Of a DNA stretch of 64,000 bases, positions 17,054 to 26,256 are shown one piece after another. The notes under the pieces are model-generated. The model worked only from the letters and a program-made list of their open reading frames with translations. It searched no databases and had not been told where the DNA came from. The stretch is from Dictyobacter alpinus. GTDB lineage: Bacteria; Chloroflexota; Ktedonobacteria; Ktedonobacterales; Ktedonobacteraceae. A program made the translations under genes and the position numbers. The number at the start of each line of letters is the position of its first letter. Position 1 is the first letter of the stretch. Where the stretch lies: positions 992,001-1,056,000 of the forward strand of contig NZ_BIFT01000001.1 in assembly GCF_003967575.1 (NCBI RefSeq). The letters run 5' to 3'.

Positions 17054-18631
17054 ATGACAACCGTATTTGAAGATGTTCTCACCCACGCCCAGAAGCCATT
17101 TGTGAATGAACCCTTCACTGATTTTTCTCAGGAAGAAAATAAACGGGCCCAGGCGGCTGCCCTTGAGCAGGTAAAAAATGAATTGGGACGCAGCTATCCC
17201 CTGATCATTGGAGGACAAGAGGTAAAGGGCGAAAATACCTTTACCTCTGTCAATCCTGGTCAGCCCGATCAAATTATCGGCACATTCGTGTCTGCTACCC
17301 GCGAACAAACAAATGAGGCGATCCAGGCAGCGGCAAAGGCATTTGAAACCTGGAAACGTGTTCCAGCAAAAGAGCGAGCCGGCTATCTTTTCGCAGCCGC
17401 CAAACTTGTACGCCAGCGCCGTTTCCAACTTAATGCCTGGATGATCTATGAAGTCGGCAAAAGTTGGGTTGAGGCCGATGTAGAATTGGCCGAAGCTATC
17501 GACTTCCTGGAGTTCTATGCACGCGAAGCTCTGCGTCTGGCCGAAGAGCAGCCGATTACACGCATTCCAGAAGAAGATAATGAACTGGTCTATATTCCAC
17601 TCGGCGTGGCCGCAGTAATCCCGCCCTGGAATTTCCCTTGCGCCATCATGGCCGGTATGACCAGCGCTGCCTTTGTAACGGGTAATACCGTGGTGCTAAA
17701 ACCTGCCAGCACAGCCCCAGCCATCGCATATCAGTTTATCCAGATTCTGAAAGAGGTCGGAGTACCGGCTGGAGTCGTCAATTTCTTGACCGGCTCGGGT
17801 TCAATGATCGGAGATACCCTGGTTGATAGCTCCGATGTCCGTTTTATCTCTTTCACCGGTTCACGCGAAGTAGGATTACGCATCTACGAACGAGCCGCTA
17901 AAGTACAAGCTGGACAGCGCTGGCTCAAACGCTCAATTCTGGAAATGGGCGGAAAAGATGCTGTGGTGGTAGATGAAACCGCCGATCTGGAAGATGCCGC
18001 AACCAATATTGTCTCATCTGCCTTTGGCTTCCAGGGACAGAAATGTTCAGCAGGCTCCCGCGCCATTATCGTTGAAGCGGTGTATGACGAGGTCCTACAA
18101 AAAGTTGTTGAAAAAGCCAAAAAATTATCCTTTGGCGATGTAACCCGACCAGAAACCTACATGGGGGCAGTCGTCGATGCGAATGCAAAGAAAAAGATCC
18201 TGGAATACATTGAGATTGGAAAAGGTGAAGGCAAACTTCTCCTGGGTGGAGGCGAACAGGGTCCAGGCTATTTTATTGAGCCAACCATCTTTGCCGAGGT
18301 TGATCCTCATGCCAGAATCGCGCAAGAGGAAATCTTTGGACCAGTACTTACAGTGATTAAAGCCAAAGATTTTGAAAACGCCCTGGACATTGCGAATGAC
18401 ACAGAATATGGCCTGACCGGTTCGCTCTATTCAAAAAGTGCAGAGCATATCGCACGCGCCAGAGAAGAATACCACGTTGGCAACCTTTACTTTAACCGCA
18501 AGAGCACAGGTGCCTTAGTAGGTGTTCACCCATTTGGCGGCTTCAATATGTCAGGTACTGACTCGAAAGCTGGTGGTCGGGACTACCTGCTTCTTTTCAC
18601 ACAGGCCAAAGCCATCTCAGTGAAAAAGTAA
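17054..18631 (+). CDS. rocA: 1-pyrroline-5-carboxylate dehydrogenase
   Basis: This 525-residue aldehyde dehydrogenase fits the RocA/PruA branch, which oxidises glutamate semialdehyde (from proline or arginine breakdown) to glutamate with NAD+. The active-site cysteine is C331 in GQKCSAGSR and the general base E297 in LEMGG; PPWNFP, SFTGS and the C-terminal GGFNMSGTDSKAGG segment are typical. The N-terminal extension before the Rossmann domain has the family length. GAAGGAG precedes the ATG. It is followed after 17 bases by a metallo-hydrolase gene, and no proline dehydrogenase gene is nearby. Confidence 0.95.
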   Translation: MTTVFEDVLTHAQKPFVNEPFTDFSQEENKRAQAAALEQVKNELGRSYPLIIGGQEVKGENTFTSVNPGQPDQIIGTFVSATREQTNEAIQAAAKAFETWKRVPAKERAGYLFAAAKLVRQRRFQLNAWMIYEVGKSWVEADVELAEAIDFLEFYAREALRLAEEQPITRIPEEDNELVYIPLGVAAVIPPWNFPCAIMAGMTSAAFVTGNTVVLKPASTAPAIAYQFIQILKEVGVPAGVVNFLTGSGSMIGDTLVDSSDVRFISFTGSREVGLRIYERAAKVQAGQRWLKRSILEMGGKDAVVVDETADLEDAATNIVSSAFGFQGQKCSAGSRAIIVEAVYDEVLQKVVEKAKKLSFGDVTRPETYMGAVVDANAKKKILEYIEIGKGEGKLLLGGGEQGPGYFIEPTIFAEVDPHARIAQEEIFGPVLTVIKAKDFENALDIANDTEYGLTGSLYSKSAEHIARAREEYHVGNLYFNRKSTGALVGVHPFGGFNMSGTDSKAGGRDYLLLFTQAKAISVKK

Positions 18632-18648
18632 AAACGAAGGAGCAGCTC

Positions 18649-19593
18649 TTGGCAAGCGTTAATAAACTTAATCCAGGGCTCTGGCATATCTCCTTGCCAT
18701 TTCAGGGAGAACAGGAAGTCATTGGAGCGTATGTCCTGTCCGGAAAAGATGAGGTCGCACTCATCGATCCCGGTCCAGAAACAACGCTTGAGTCTTTGCT
18801 GGCCTTATTACAGGAAACTGAAATTGTTCCTGAAAAGGTTACGCATATTCTGCTGACCCATATTCACCTGGATCATGCAGGAGGCGTAGGCACACTGCTT
18901 CATACGATGCCCAATGCACGAGTACTGGTTCATAGCAAAGGGGCACCCCATCTGAAGGATCCTGCCAAATTGCTGACCAGCGCCAAACGCGTGTATAAAG
19001 ATCGCATGCAGGAGCTATGGGGGAAGGTTGAAGCGGTCCCGGAAGAGAATATTCAGGTTATTGAAGGTGGAGATGTCCTCAATATCGCGGGACGGCGCTT
19101 AGAGGTTCACTACTCACCCGGACATGCCAGCCATCATGTTGTTTTCTATGATGTGCATACAGGTGAACTTTTCGCGGGCGATGCCGCCGGAGTCCATCTC
19201 CCTGGGGTGGACTATGTTCGCCCACCAACACCACCACCTGACGTTGATATTGAAGCCTGGTCCGCAACTGTAGACTTGCTAAAAAGATTGCATCCTGATG
19301 TGCTGTATCTTGCCCATTTTGGACCAATTCGCAATACAATTCCTTATCTTGAACGCTTCCGCGCGCAGTTATTTGCCTGGGGTGATATTGTTCTGGGAGG
19401 CTTACAAGAGGGGAAAAGCGAAGCAGAGATTGTTGAGTTGCTGATTGCACGAACCCAACCAGAACTACAGCGCAAAGGGGCAAACGCAGAAATCATGAAA
19501 CGCTATGATCTGGCTACAAACTACGAAATGACTGTCCAGGGTTATATACGCTACTGGAAAAAGCAGCATCCTGAAAGACTTTCATCGAAGTAG
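18649..19593 (+). CDS. MBL-fold metallo-hydrolase
   Basis: This 314-residue protein shows the zinc motif THIHLDHAGG (H71, H73, D75, H76), a later histidine in SPGHASHH, the metal-bridging aspartate in FAGDAAGV and a final LAHFGP histidine. The C-terminal helical part is of the kind found in LACTB2-like or glyoxalase-II-like hydrolases. The substrate may be a thioester, a lactone or RNA; sequence alone does not decide. The start is a TTG with AAGGAG 6 bases upstream, 17 bases after rocA, so the two are co-transcribed. Confidence 0.9.
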   Translation: MASVNKLNPGLWHISLPFQGEQEVIGAYVLSGKDEVALIDPGPETTLESLLALLQETEIVPEKVTHILLTHIHLDHAGGVGTLLHTMPNARVLVHSKGAPHLKDPAKLLTSAKRVYKDRMQELWGKVEAVPEENIQVIEGGDVLNIAGRRLEVHYSPGHASHHVVFYDVHTGELFAGDAAGVHLPGVDYVRPPTPPPDVDIEAWSATVDLLKRLHPDVLYLAHFGPIRNTIPYLERFRAQLFAWGDIVLGGLQEGKSEAEIVELLIARTQPELQRKGANAEIMKRYDLATNYEMTVQGYIRYWKKQHPERLSSK

Positions 19594-19627
19594 TCAACAG
19601 CAGACCTGAGCTTCGGGAAATGATAAA

Positions 19628-19682
19628 AAAGAGAGATCGCCGCTGGCAAGCGCATAGTCATTGCCAGCGGCGATCTCTCTTT
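19628..19682. terminator. Bidirectional terminator between the metallo-hydrolase and acetyltransferase genes
   Basis: A perfect 22-base-pair stem (19628-19649 with 19661-19682, 11-base loop), with an A-run on its left, lies between two convergent genes. The stem carries AGAGAGATCGCCGCTGGCAA on the left arm. Confidence 0.85.
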
Positions 19683-19709
19683 ACTGCTTTGTATGCGGAT
19701 CAACGGTAA

Positions 19710-20303
19710 CTACTTATCAAAGACACAAAGTGTGCCACACTGTTCACACCAACCTGACAGCTGGTTATCTCGCTCCTGTATAGAGCTCAGCCGGTGAGCA
19801 CATCGGCATACGTAAGCATGAAAACGTGCAGGATTGCCCAATACCAGGCTGTGGGGAGGAACATCTTTAGTCACAACTGCTCCAGCACCAATCAGAGCAA
19901 ACTGACCAATCGTGATCCCACATACAATTACTGCCCCCGCGCCAATTGAGGCACCGTACTTGACCAGGGTCTCTGTCACTTCCCAGTCATCGGCACTCTT
20001 CAGTTGTCCTTCGGGAGTAATCGCACGTGGATACATATCATTGGTGAAACAGACGTGGGGACCAATAAAGACACCGTCCTCAACCGTGACCCCCTCAAAC
20101 AGCGAGACATGATTCTGGATCTTTACCCGCGATCCAATTGAGACATGGGATTCCACATAGACGCCCTTACCAATGTTGCATTGCTCACCAATGCGAGCAG
20201 CCTGGCGCACATGGGCCTGGCGCCAGATACGTGTGCCACTACCAACTTCTGCACCATCTTCTACTTCGGCCTGTGGATGAACATAATACGGTCTATCTTG
20301 CAT
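19710..20303 (-). CDS. Sugar-nucleotide N-acetyltransferase, WbpD/WlbB-like
   Basis: This 197-residue left-handed beta-helix acyltransferase has hexapeptide repeats from about 12 to 165 (IGKGVYVESHVSIGS, IGAGAVIVCGITIG) and the FTNDMYPRA segment typical of WbpD, which acetylates the 3-amino group of UDP-GlcNAc(3NH2)A using acetyl-CoA. The C-terminus adds a cysteine-rich patch (CRCAH and CEQCGTLC) that may bind zinc. It overlaps the upstream deacetylase gene by one base (TAATG). WbpA-, WbpB- and WbpE-like genes at 32806, 48727 and 49781 would complete the pathway. Confidence 0.85.
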   Translation of the reverse strand: MQDRPYYVHPQAEVEDGAEVGSGTRIWRQAHVRQAARIGEQCNIGKGVYVESHVSIGSRVKIQNHVSLFEGVTVEDGVFIGPHVCFTNDMYPRAITPEGQLKSADDWEVTETLVKYGASIGAGAVIVCGITIGQFALIGAGAVVTKDVPPHSLVLGNPARFHAYVCRCAHRLSSIQERDNQLSGWCEQCGTLCVFDK

Positions 20304-21370
20304 TATTTTCCTTTTTTACGTCGAGCATTGGTGAAATTATTGCGGATAAAAGGCATCCAGCGCAAACGAGCAATAAATCCCCATAGTCCGGCAGCTTCGG
20401 CGGCGACCACTAACCAATGTTGATCAATGTCAGCTTCAATCCGGGACAAACGATATGGATCACTCTTAGGAGTGTTGAAACCATAGGTTGTAGTGACCGC
20501 CCAATCATAACCGGCCTCCTTGACTGCCTGCACTACGGGATCCCCAATGTGCTGGGCCTGCCCAACCGGATAAGCAAAGCTACGAATAGGATGTCCAAGT
20601 TTGCGCTCAAGCACCTTTCGACACTCGGCTATCTCATAACGCATCTCTGTTGGATCTGTAATATAAGAGAGGATGGGATGATGCATGGTGTGTGCCCCAA
20701 AACAGATCCAGCCACCTTTATCCATCTCTTGCGCCTGCTCCCAATTAAGGGATAAAAGATCCCAATCACGATCATGTTCATCGGGTACCGGCGAGAGATC
20801 AAGCTGCTCACTGGCGGTGGTCAGGAAGGTTTCGCGCTCAACAACTGAAGTTGCAAAGCGAGCACGATCATCAATAAACTGGGCCAGCTCACCTCGTGCT
20901 CCAGCCTGATCCAATTGAAAGGTGTGCTTGTCCAGAGTAACCTCGCTCGCACGTGCACGTCGAGACATACTCGCCCCCTCGAGCCACCAGAAACGCTTGC
21001 CAGATTCAATATAGCCAGGAATCAAATAAATAGTGAAAGGGATGCAATAATCACGCGCTACCTGAGCAGCATACGTGAAATTATCAACATAACCATCATC
21101 AAACGTAATTACCAGCGGCACGCGTCGATCATTCTTATACTCAGGATCCTTGCGGCCAGAGTAGAGCTCTTCCATGGCAGCATCTAGCGACATTATGCGA
21201 TAATGACGCCGCAAATAGAGCATATGCTGCAATAAATTGCCACCAACAGCGGTGTGATAGTTTAAAATCACGACCCGTTGCCCGGCACGCCGGGTCCACC
21301 AGCGTGCCAGAGCAACCAGGCCTGTATAATAAAAGAGGCTGGCTAGCATAACCAATATTCTCTTACTCAT
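20303..21370 (-). CDS. Polysaccharide deacetylase family protein, copy 1
   Basis: This 355-residue NodB-like protein has an N-terminal hydrophobic segment (about 3-20) that may anchor it in the membrane, the metal-binding motif TFDDGYVDN, the histidine motif GAHTMHHP and the FAYPVG motif. It should remove an acetyl group from an amino sugar in a surface polysaccharide or lipid-linked precursor. Of the three deacetylase genes in this island, this one is followed by an acetyltransferase instead of an ATP-grasp gene. The ATG at 21370 has AAGGAAGG just upstream; a TTG six codons earlier would absorb that site. Confidence 0.9.
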   Translation of the reverse strand: MSKRILVMLASLFYYTGLVALARWWTRRAGQRVVILNYHTAVGGNLLQHMLYLRRHYRIMSLDAAMEELYSGRKDPEYKNDRRVPLVITFDDGYVDNFTYAAQVARDYCIPFTIYLIPGYIESGKRFWWLEGASMSRRARASEVTLDKHTFQLDQAGARGELAQFIDDRARFATSVVERETFLTTASEQLDLSPVPDEHDRDWDLLSLNWEQAQEMDKGGWICFGAHTMHHPILSYITDPTEMRYEIAECRKVLERKLGHPIRSFAYPVGQAQHIGDPVVQAVKEAGYDWAVTTTYGFNTPKSDPYRLSRIEADIDQHWLVVAAEAAGLWGFIARLRWMPFIRNNFTNARRKKGK

Positions 21371-21411
21371 TCTACCTTCCTTCAGCAAACCTCTCTACGA
21401 CAAGCACACGT

Positions 21412-22641
21412 TTAACGCGCACCCACAAGTTGTCTGACAATGGATGCGGTAGCCCGGCGAGCAGCGGCTTCAGAACCTAATACAAAACGATAGTAAGGCC
21501 CAAAGCTACGTGCAGCGGAGAAGCCAACAAAGTAGAGTTTAGGAATACTGGTTTCAAACCAGCTATTCAAAACTGGAGAGCCCCGGTGAGACTGCAAGGC
21601 ATCCTTGATATCCTGATCCAACATAGGCAGGGATTTCACATCTGGGAGATAGCCAGTGCAAACAATGATATGATCAAAGACAGCCTCTTCCCCAGTTGAA
21701 AAGGTCAGTTTGGCTTTGCCGTCAATCTCTTCAACCTTGACCACCTGCATGCTTTCTTTGATTTTCACCTTCCCCAGGATACGTGGCTTAAGCCAGTGTG
21801 AGCCAGCCGGTCCATGTGTGGTATCCACCATAGCATCACGACGTTCACGGGATATACTATGCAAGAAGTAAGGGTATTTATCCTGGAAAAAGTTCTTCCA
21901 GCCATCTCCCATGCCTGCTTTTGGAGCACGGATACGACGAATCCAGGAGGGGACCTTAGCATTGCCCATTGGCACCCAGTGCAGGGGTCGGCGGCAAATA
22001 ACTTCCACGTCGGTTCCCTGCTCATATAATAATGCGGCCGTCTCTAAGGCAGCCTGACCCGCACCAATAATCGCAACTTTCTGATCTTTCATATGCTCTA
22101 AATTAGAGTGATCAGATGAATGTGAGACCAGCGAGGAAGGCAGGTGAGAATATTCTTCAGGAATATTTTTATAGTAGTGCAGGCCAGGGGCCAGGACTAC
22201 CGTCTTACTGATGAGCTCGCGTCCATCCTCCAACATGACACGATAATTTCCATCATCAAGATGTATAATTTTACTGATATAGGTTTCATCTACATCAGGC
22301 ACCGCATGCTGCTGGAACCAGCTCACATATTCCAGGAAAAGCTCTTTTGGCATTGGATCAGTAGGCTCGATGCCTTTATCTTCATAAAAGCGAGCAACGA
22401 CATATTTTCCCTGTGGATCAGAGAGGCTGGAGGCCCACCAGTAAGAACGCAAAAGCATACCTTCAGGCATATGATTGCGCCAGAAATGATTTACTTTACC
22501 AAAGGTAGCCACTTTCAAGCCCTGACCCAATAAATGTGCAGACACAGAGAGACCATAAGGGCCCGCACCAAGGACCACGACATCATATTGTGCAGAAGGG
22601 GTAGATTCTTGATTCTTTTTAAGATTTAAAGATACGCTCAT
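21412..22641 (-). CDS. FAD-dependent oxidoreductase, cassette copy A
   Basis: This 409-residue flavoprotein has an N-terminal FAD motif GAGPYG (25-30), a second Rossmann motif IIGAGQAALETAALL for NAD(P)H, and a late CTGYLPDV motif, as in flavin monooxygenases and N-hydroxylases. More than half of the first 100 residues match copy B at 25024-26256 by eye, including the WWASSLSDPQ stretch. The substrate is unknown; amine or sugar oxidation is plausible. The ATG at 22641 is chosen because AGGAGG lies directly upstream; a longer frame would overlap the ATP-grasp gene. Distance to that gene is 13 bases. Confidence 0.85.
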   Translation of the reverse strand: MSVSLNLKKNQESTPSAQYDVVVLGAGPYGLSVSAHLLGQGLKVATFGKVNHFWRNHMPEGMLLRSYWWASSLSDPQGKYVVARFYEDKGIEPTDPMPKELFLEYVSWFQQHAVPDVDETYISKIIHLDDGNYRVMLEDGRELISKTVVLAPGLHYYKNIPEEYSHLPSSLVSHSSDHSNLEHMKDQKVAIIGAGQAALETAALLYEQGTDVEVICRRPLHWVPMGNAKVPSWIRRIRAPKAGMGDGWKNFFQDKYPYFLHSISRERRDAMVDTTHGPAGSHWLKPRILGKVKIKESMQVVKVEEIDGKAKLTFSTGEEAVFDHIIVCTGYLPDVKSLPMLDQDIKDALQSHRGSPVLNSWFETSIPKLYFVGFSAARSFGPYYRFVLGSEAAARRATASIVRQLVGAR

Positions 22642-22654
22642 TAATAAATTCCTC

Positions 22655-23947
22655 CTAAGATGATCGCTTGCTGAGTTTACGCACCGAGCGAGAAGTAAAA
22701 TCTTTCGCCGCGGCCCACACAGGCCTGGGATCATTCAGATCAACATAATCATAACCAGTAGGTTTAAAAAAACTTGTACAAAAATCAAAAATAGTTTGAG
22801 CTGGTGGTGTGACTCCGGGTCGACCCCGCTGGGCCAGAGCTTCAGCAGTTGTGACGATGTCACCTTCGAGAAACCGCATCCATCCACCAGTACGATAATT
22901 TACTACAGGGTCCATATGCTCGCCGGCTGCCCATTGATAGAGGAGATAAGGAAAATCAATACCTGAGCGCACGGCAATTTCGACCGAGGCCGATAAACGT
23001 GGATTAATCTCCATGAGATAGGGCTTACCGGCCCCATCACGCCGGAATTCCACTTCAGAGTAGCCTTCCAGCTCGATTTCTCGCACCAGACGTTCAGATT
23101 GAGCACCAATATCATCGGGAACGGCGATACTCTGGCGCAAAACAGAGGTGCCACCCAATGGGGGTTGGGTACGTTTGGCCCATTGAGCAAAACGGGCGTA
23201 CATCGTTCCCCGAGCATAAAGCAGACTTACCGCTTCACGCCGCCCGGTTAAGAATTGTTGAAACAGGGTGGTGCCACCTCCCTGAGTTAACTTTTCAACC
23301 GCCGCATAGGCTTCCTCAGGAGTTGTAACCAACTCACAAAGCAAGCGTACACCTTGTTGTTCCCCCCAGAGCCAGGTTTCAATCGGCTTGACAACAGCAG
23401 GCAAACCAATCTCGCGAATAGCTTCTTTCACCTCGCTCACAGAAGAAACCGTTACGCCTCTGGGAACACCCAATCCAAGGCGCTCTGCAACCTCCAGTGT
23501 AAGGTCCTTATTGATAGCAGCTTCAAGGGCAGAGTCTTTCGCCAGCGCCACATGGGTATATTTTTCAATCTCTGCCCGATGTTCGCGAACAACTGCCAGC
23601 GTGCCATCTGAAGATGTCAGCAGAACACGAGCCCCTGTATATTCCAAAACCTGGTACAGGTAGGTCAAAAAGGGTTCTGTCTGTTGCTCATATCCAGGTG
23701 CTACGTAGGCATGCTCACACCAGCGAGAAGCAAATGTCGGGATCGACCTGTTTCGATGGCCGTGTTGAGCCGTCTCTAGCGCCGCTACATGCATGCCACG
23801 TTTTCCCAGCGTACGCACAGCAACAAGCGACTGGCGCAAATTTGCATCCAGCACCAGAGCATCATAGGTTGGAGGACGTGACTCAGCATGGATCGCTCCC
23901 ACTGAGTCATGTCCAGGAATAGTACTACTTTGTAAAGAGTTTTGCAT
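22655..23947 (-). CDS. ATP-grasp carboxylate-amine ligase-like protein, cassette copy A
   Basis: This 430-residue protein has an N-terminal Rossmann-like domain (YDALVLDANLRQS), then an ATP-grasp domain with the ATP-binding lysine in VVKPIE, a FQQFLTGRREAVS strand and the Mg2+ site EINPRLSASVE. ATP-grasp enzymes of this type activate a carboxylate as acyl phosphate and join it to an amine. The partner genes suggest a sugar or sugar-linked amine as acceptor, which is inference. The ATG at 23947 has AGGAAA upstream and overlaps the end of deacetylase 2 by 23 bases; a GTG at 23972-23974 is an alternative. Confidence 0.85.
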   Translation of the reverse strand: MQNSLQSSTIPGHDSVGAIHAESRPPTYDALVLDANLRQSLVAVRTLGKRGMHVAALETAQHGHRNRSIPTFASRWCEHAYVAPGYEQQTEPFLTYLYQVLEYTGARVLLTSSDGTLAVVREHRAEIEKYTHVALAKDSALEAAINKDLTLEVAERLGLGVPRGVTVSSVSEVKEAIREIGLPAVVKPIETWLWGEQQGVRLLCELVTTPEEAYAAVEKLTQGGGTTLFQQFLTGRREAVSLLYARGTMYARFAQWAKRTQPPLGGTSVLRQSIAVPDDIGAQSERLVREIELEGYSEVEFRRDGAGKPYLMEINPRLSASVEIAVRSGIDFPYLLYQWAAGEHMDPVVNYRTGGWMRFLEGDIVTTAEALAQRGRPGVTPPAQTIFDFCTSFFKPTGYDYVDLNDPRPVWAAAKDFTSRSVRKLSKRSS

Positions 23948-24968
23948 ACTTTTTCCTGATTCGTGATACGACACCTAGTAATCCAACAAGTTCCGCAGCC
24001 ATGACCATCCAATGTACTTCCGTATCTCCTGGCATACGCCCCAAGAACAAAGGATTGGACTCGCTAGTATCTAGCTCTTCAAGTGTGGTCACTGCCCATG
24101 TATAACCTGCGGCCCTGACTGCTTCAACACCTCTTTCCCTGATATGTTGAAATTTGCCAACAGGGTAAGCAAATGTGCGGATTGGGGAGCCAAGTTTTTC
24201 TTCAAGAATACGACGTGATTCTTTGATTTCAAACAATAGCTCCGTGGGATCGGCTATATTAGCCAGTATAGGATGATTAACGGTATGGGCTCCAAAGGAA
24301 ATCAGCCCGCTTGCTTCCATTTCTTTTATTTGCTCCCATGTTAGCGGCATATTGCCATCCAGAGCATCCGTGTCTCTACAGGGTAGAGCCACACCCAGGA
24401 TTAACTGAATGTCTGCGAGAAACGCTTCCCGCTCTGCAACCGAGGTTGCGTTCCGTGCCTGCGCATCAATAGCAATGGTCAGTGCCTGTCTATCTTGCAA
24501 CGATTGCATATTATAGGTACTTCCGGCAAAGGTGATTACCTCTGAATGGAGCTGACTTACCAATTTTTGAGCAGCCAGCCACCAGAAGTAGCAACCATTC
24601 TCTATATAGCCGGGGATAACGAAAATCGTCATCGGCACATGATAGAGCTTTGCCAGGCGAAAACCTTCGGTATAGTTATCAAGATAGCCATCATCAAACG
24701 TCAATACTACTGGCAAACGTTGATCTCGTCCACCAGTACCAGCCTGAGACAACGGTACAAAAAGTTCTTCAAGAGCTTCATCCAGATGCATAATGCGGTA
24801 ATGCCGTTGTAGATAGCGCAATTGCTTCTCCAACTGTCCGTCCGCATTATGATAATTCAGAATGAGTAGCCGGCGGTCCGAACGCTCTTTAACGCGTAGA
24901 GCTAGTTTAGTAATTCCAGTATAGAAAAAAACCATAGCCAGTACTACACGTAAGCGTTCATACATCAT
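23925..24968 (-). CDS. Polysaccharide deacetylase family protein, copy 2
   Basis: This 347-residue NodB-like protein keeps the same layout as its two neighbours: an N-terminal hydrophobic stretch, LILNYHNADG, the metal motif TFDDGYLDN, the histidine motif GAHTVNHP and FAYPVGKFQHI. It is the first gene of the second cassette and probably supplies a free amine on an amino sugar. GGAGG precedes a double ATG; either may be used. It lies 55 bases after flavoprotein copy B and overlaps the ATP-grasp copy A start. Confidence 0.9.
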   Translation of the reverse strand: MMYERLRVVLAMVFFYTGITKLALRVKERSDRRLLILNYHNADGQLEKQLRYLQRHYRIMHLDEALEELFVPLSQAGTGGRDQRLPVVLTFDDGYLDNYTEGFRLAKLYHVPMTIFVIPGYIENGCYFWWLAAQKLVSQLHSEVITFAGSTYNMQSLQDRQALTIAIDAQARNATSVAEREAFLADIQLILGVALPCRDTDALDGNMPLTWEQIKEMEASGLISFGAHTVNHPILANIADPTELLFEIKESRRILEEKLGSPIRTFAYPVGKFQHIRERGVEAVRAAGYTWAVTTLEELDTSESNPLFLGRMPGDTEVHWMVMAAELVGLLGVVSRIRKKYAKLFTK

Positions 24969-25023
24969 AGACCTCCAACATCCTCATTCCACTCGGCCGC
25001 GAATTTATTGTTCGCATGATCCT

Positions 25024-26256
25024 TTATTTCTGGTGAGCCACATAGCGTGCTGCACCTGCGGCGACACGTTTTCCCGCAGCTTTAGCACCTACCACAAAGC
25101 GGTATAATGGTCCAAAGGCACGTACAGAACTCAATCCAATAAAGTAGAGTCCTGGAACACTGCTTTCAAACCAATGATTAAGCACAGGGATATTGTTATC
25201 TGTCTGAATCTGCTCTAACAGTGTAGGATCAATCATGGTCAAGTTCTGAGCTTTGACTTCATAGCCGGTGCCCAGTAACACATGATCGATCTGCAGTTGC
25301 TGATCATCTGAAAGACGCACAGTCAGCTTGTTATCCTGCTCCTTCATTTCCTTGATCGTAGTATGCTCATGTATGTTTACTTTGCCCAACACACGATCTC
25401 GGAGCCAATCTGAAGCGGCAGCCTGATAATTCGAATTGATGAAGCGATCCTTTTTCGGCTGTGCGAAGCGATAGAACAAGTAAGGCATATATTCCAACAC
25501 CCAGTTTTCCCATCCAGGAGCGATACCCGCGCTCGGAGCCTGAATCTTTTCCCAGAGTGAGCGTTCATCGTGTCGATCCCGCCCTAACCAGTTAATCTTG
25601 CGTCGCGCCACCAGATGCACTTCCGCTGCCTGACCATCTTCTAACAGCAAAGCTGCATACTCAACCGCGCACTGTCCACAGCCGACAATCATCATTTTTT
25701 TGTCTTTAAACTGACTGTAATCACCGTGATCAAAAGAATGCGATACCAGTTCTTGCGGAAAACCATTAAACTCGGCAGGACGACGAGAAAAGTAATAGAC
25801 CCCGACAGCCATAATCACCGATTTTGCCTGCGCCACGCGACCGTCTTCCAACGTCACAATGAAACGTCCATTTTCTCGTTGCACCGAAGTTACATACGTT
25901 TCATCGACATTGGGCACGGCATTTTTCTGGAACCAGAAGGCATAATCTAAAAAGAGTTTTATAGGAACAGGATAGGGATTGTGAATATGCTTCATTTTCA
26001 GGTAACGTGCAAAACTATATTTTTTTTGTGGATCAGAGAGGCTGGTCGCCCACCAATGGGAGCGCAGATACATACCCTGGGGCATATGTTTGGCCCACAG
26101 TTCCATGGGTTTGCCAAAGATCGCGACATTTAAACCTTTACCAATCAAATGTGCCGCAGTAGTTAAACCATATGGGCCAGCGCCAACAACAATAACATCA
26201 TACTGTGTTACCGGGGTTGATTGTTGCGCTTCCTTTTGATCAGATACAACGCTCAC
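25024..26256 (-). CDS. FAD-dependent oxidoreductase, cassette copy B
   Basis: This 410-residue paralogue of the flavoprotein at 21412 carries GAGPYG at the same residues (25-30), the second motif VGCGQCAVEYAALL and the late LLGTGYEV motif. The conserved WWATSLSDPQ and VDETYV segments show it is the same enzyme type, while the central regions differ, so the two copies may have different substrates. It begins with GTG, with AAGGAG 7 bases upstream, and overlaps the stop of ATP-grasp copy B by 4 bases, a sign of translational coupling. Confidence 0.85.
   Translation of the reverse strand: MSVVSDQKEAQQSTPVTQYDVIVVGAGPYGLTTAAHLIGKGLNVAIFGKPMELWAKHMPQGMYLRSHWWATSLSDPQKKYSFARYLKMKHIHNPYPVPIKLFLDYAFWFQKNAVPNVDETYVTSVQRENGRFIVTLEDGRVAQAKSVIMAVGVYYFSRRPAEFNGFPQELVSHSFDHGDYSQFKDKKMMIVGCGQCAVEYAALLLEDGQAAEVHLVARRKINWLGRDRHDERSLWEKIQAPSAGIAPGWENWVLEYMPYLFYRFAQPKKDRFINSNYQAAASDWLRDRVLGKVNIHEHTTIKEMKEQDNKLTVRLSDDQQLQIDHVLLGTGYEVKAQNLTMIDPTLLEQIQTDNNIPVLNHWFESSVPGLYFIGLSSVRAFGPLYRFVVGAKAAGKRVAAGAARYVAHQK

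Noticed and set aside
21412..22734. Longer N-terminus of flavoprotein copy A
   Set aside because: The extra 31 codons overlap the ATP-grasp gene and lack family similarity; the internal ATG has a strong AGGAGG.
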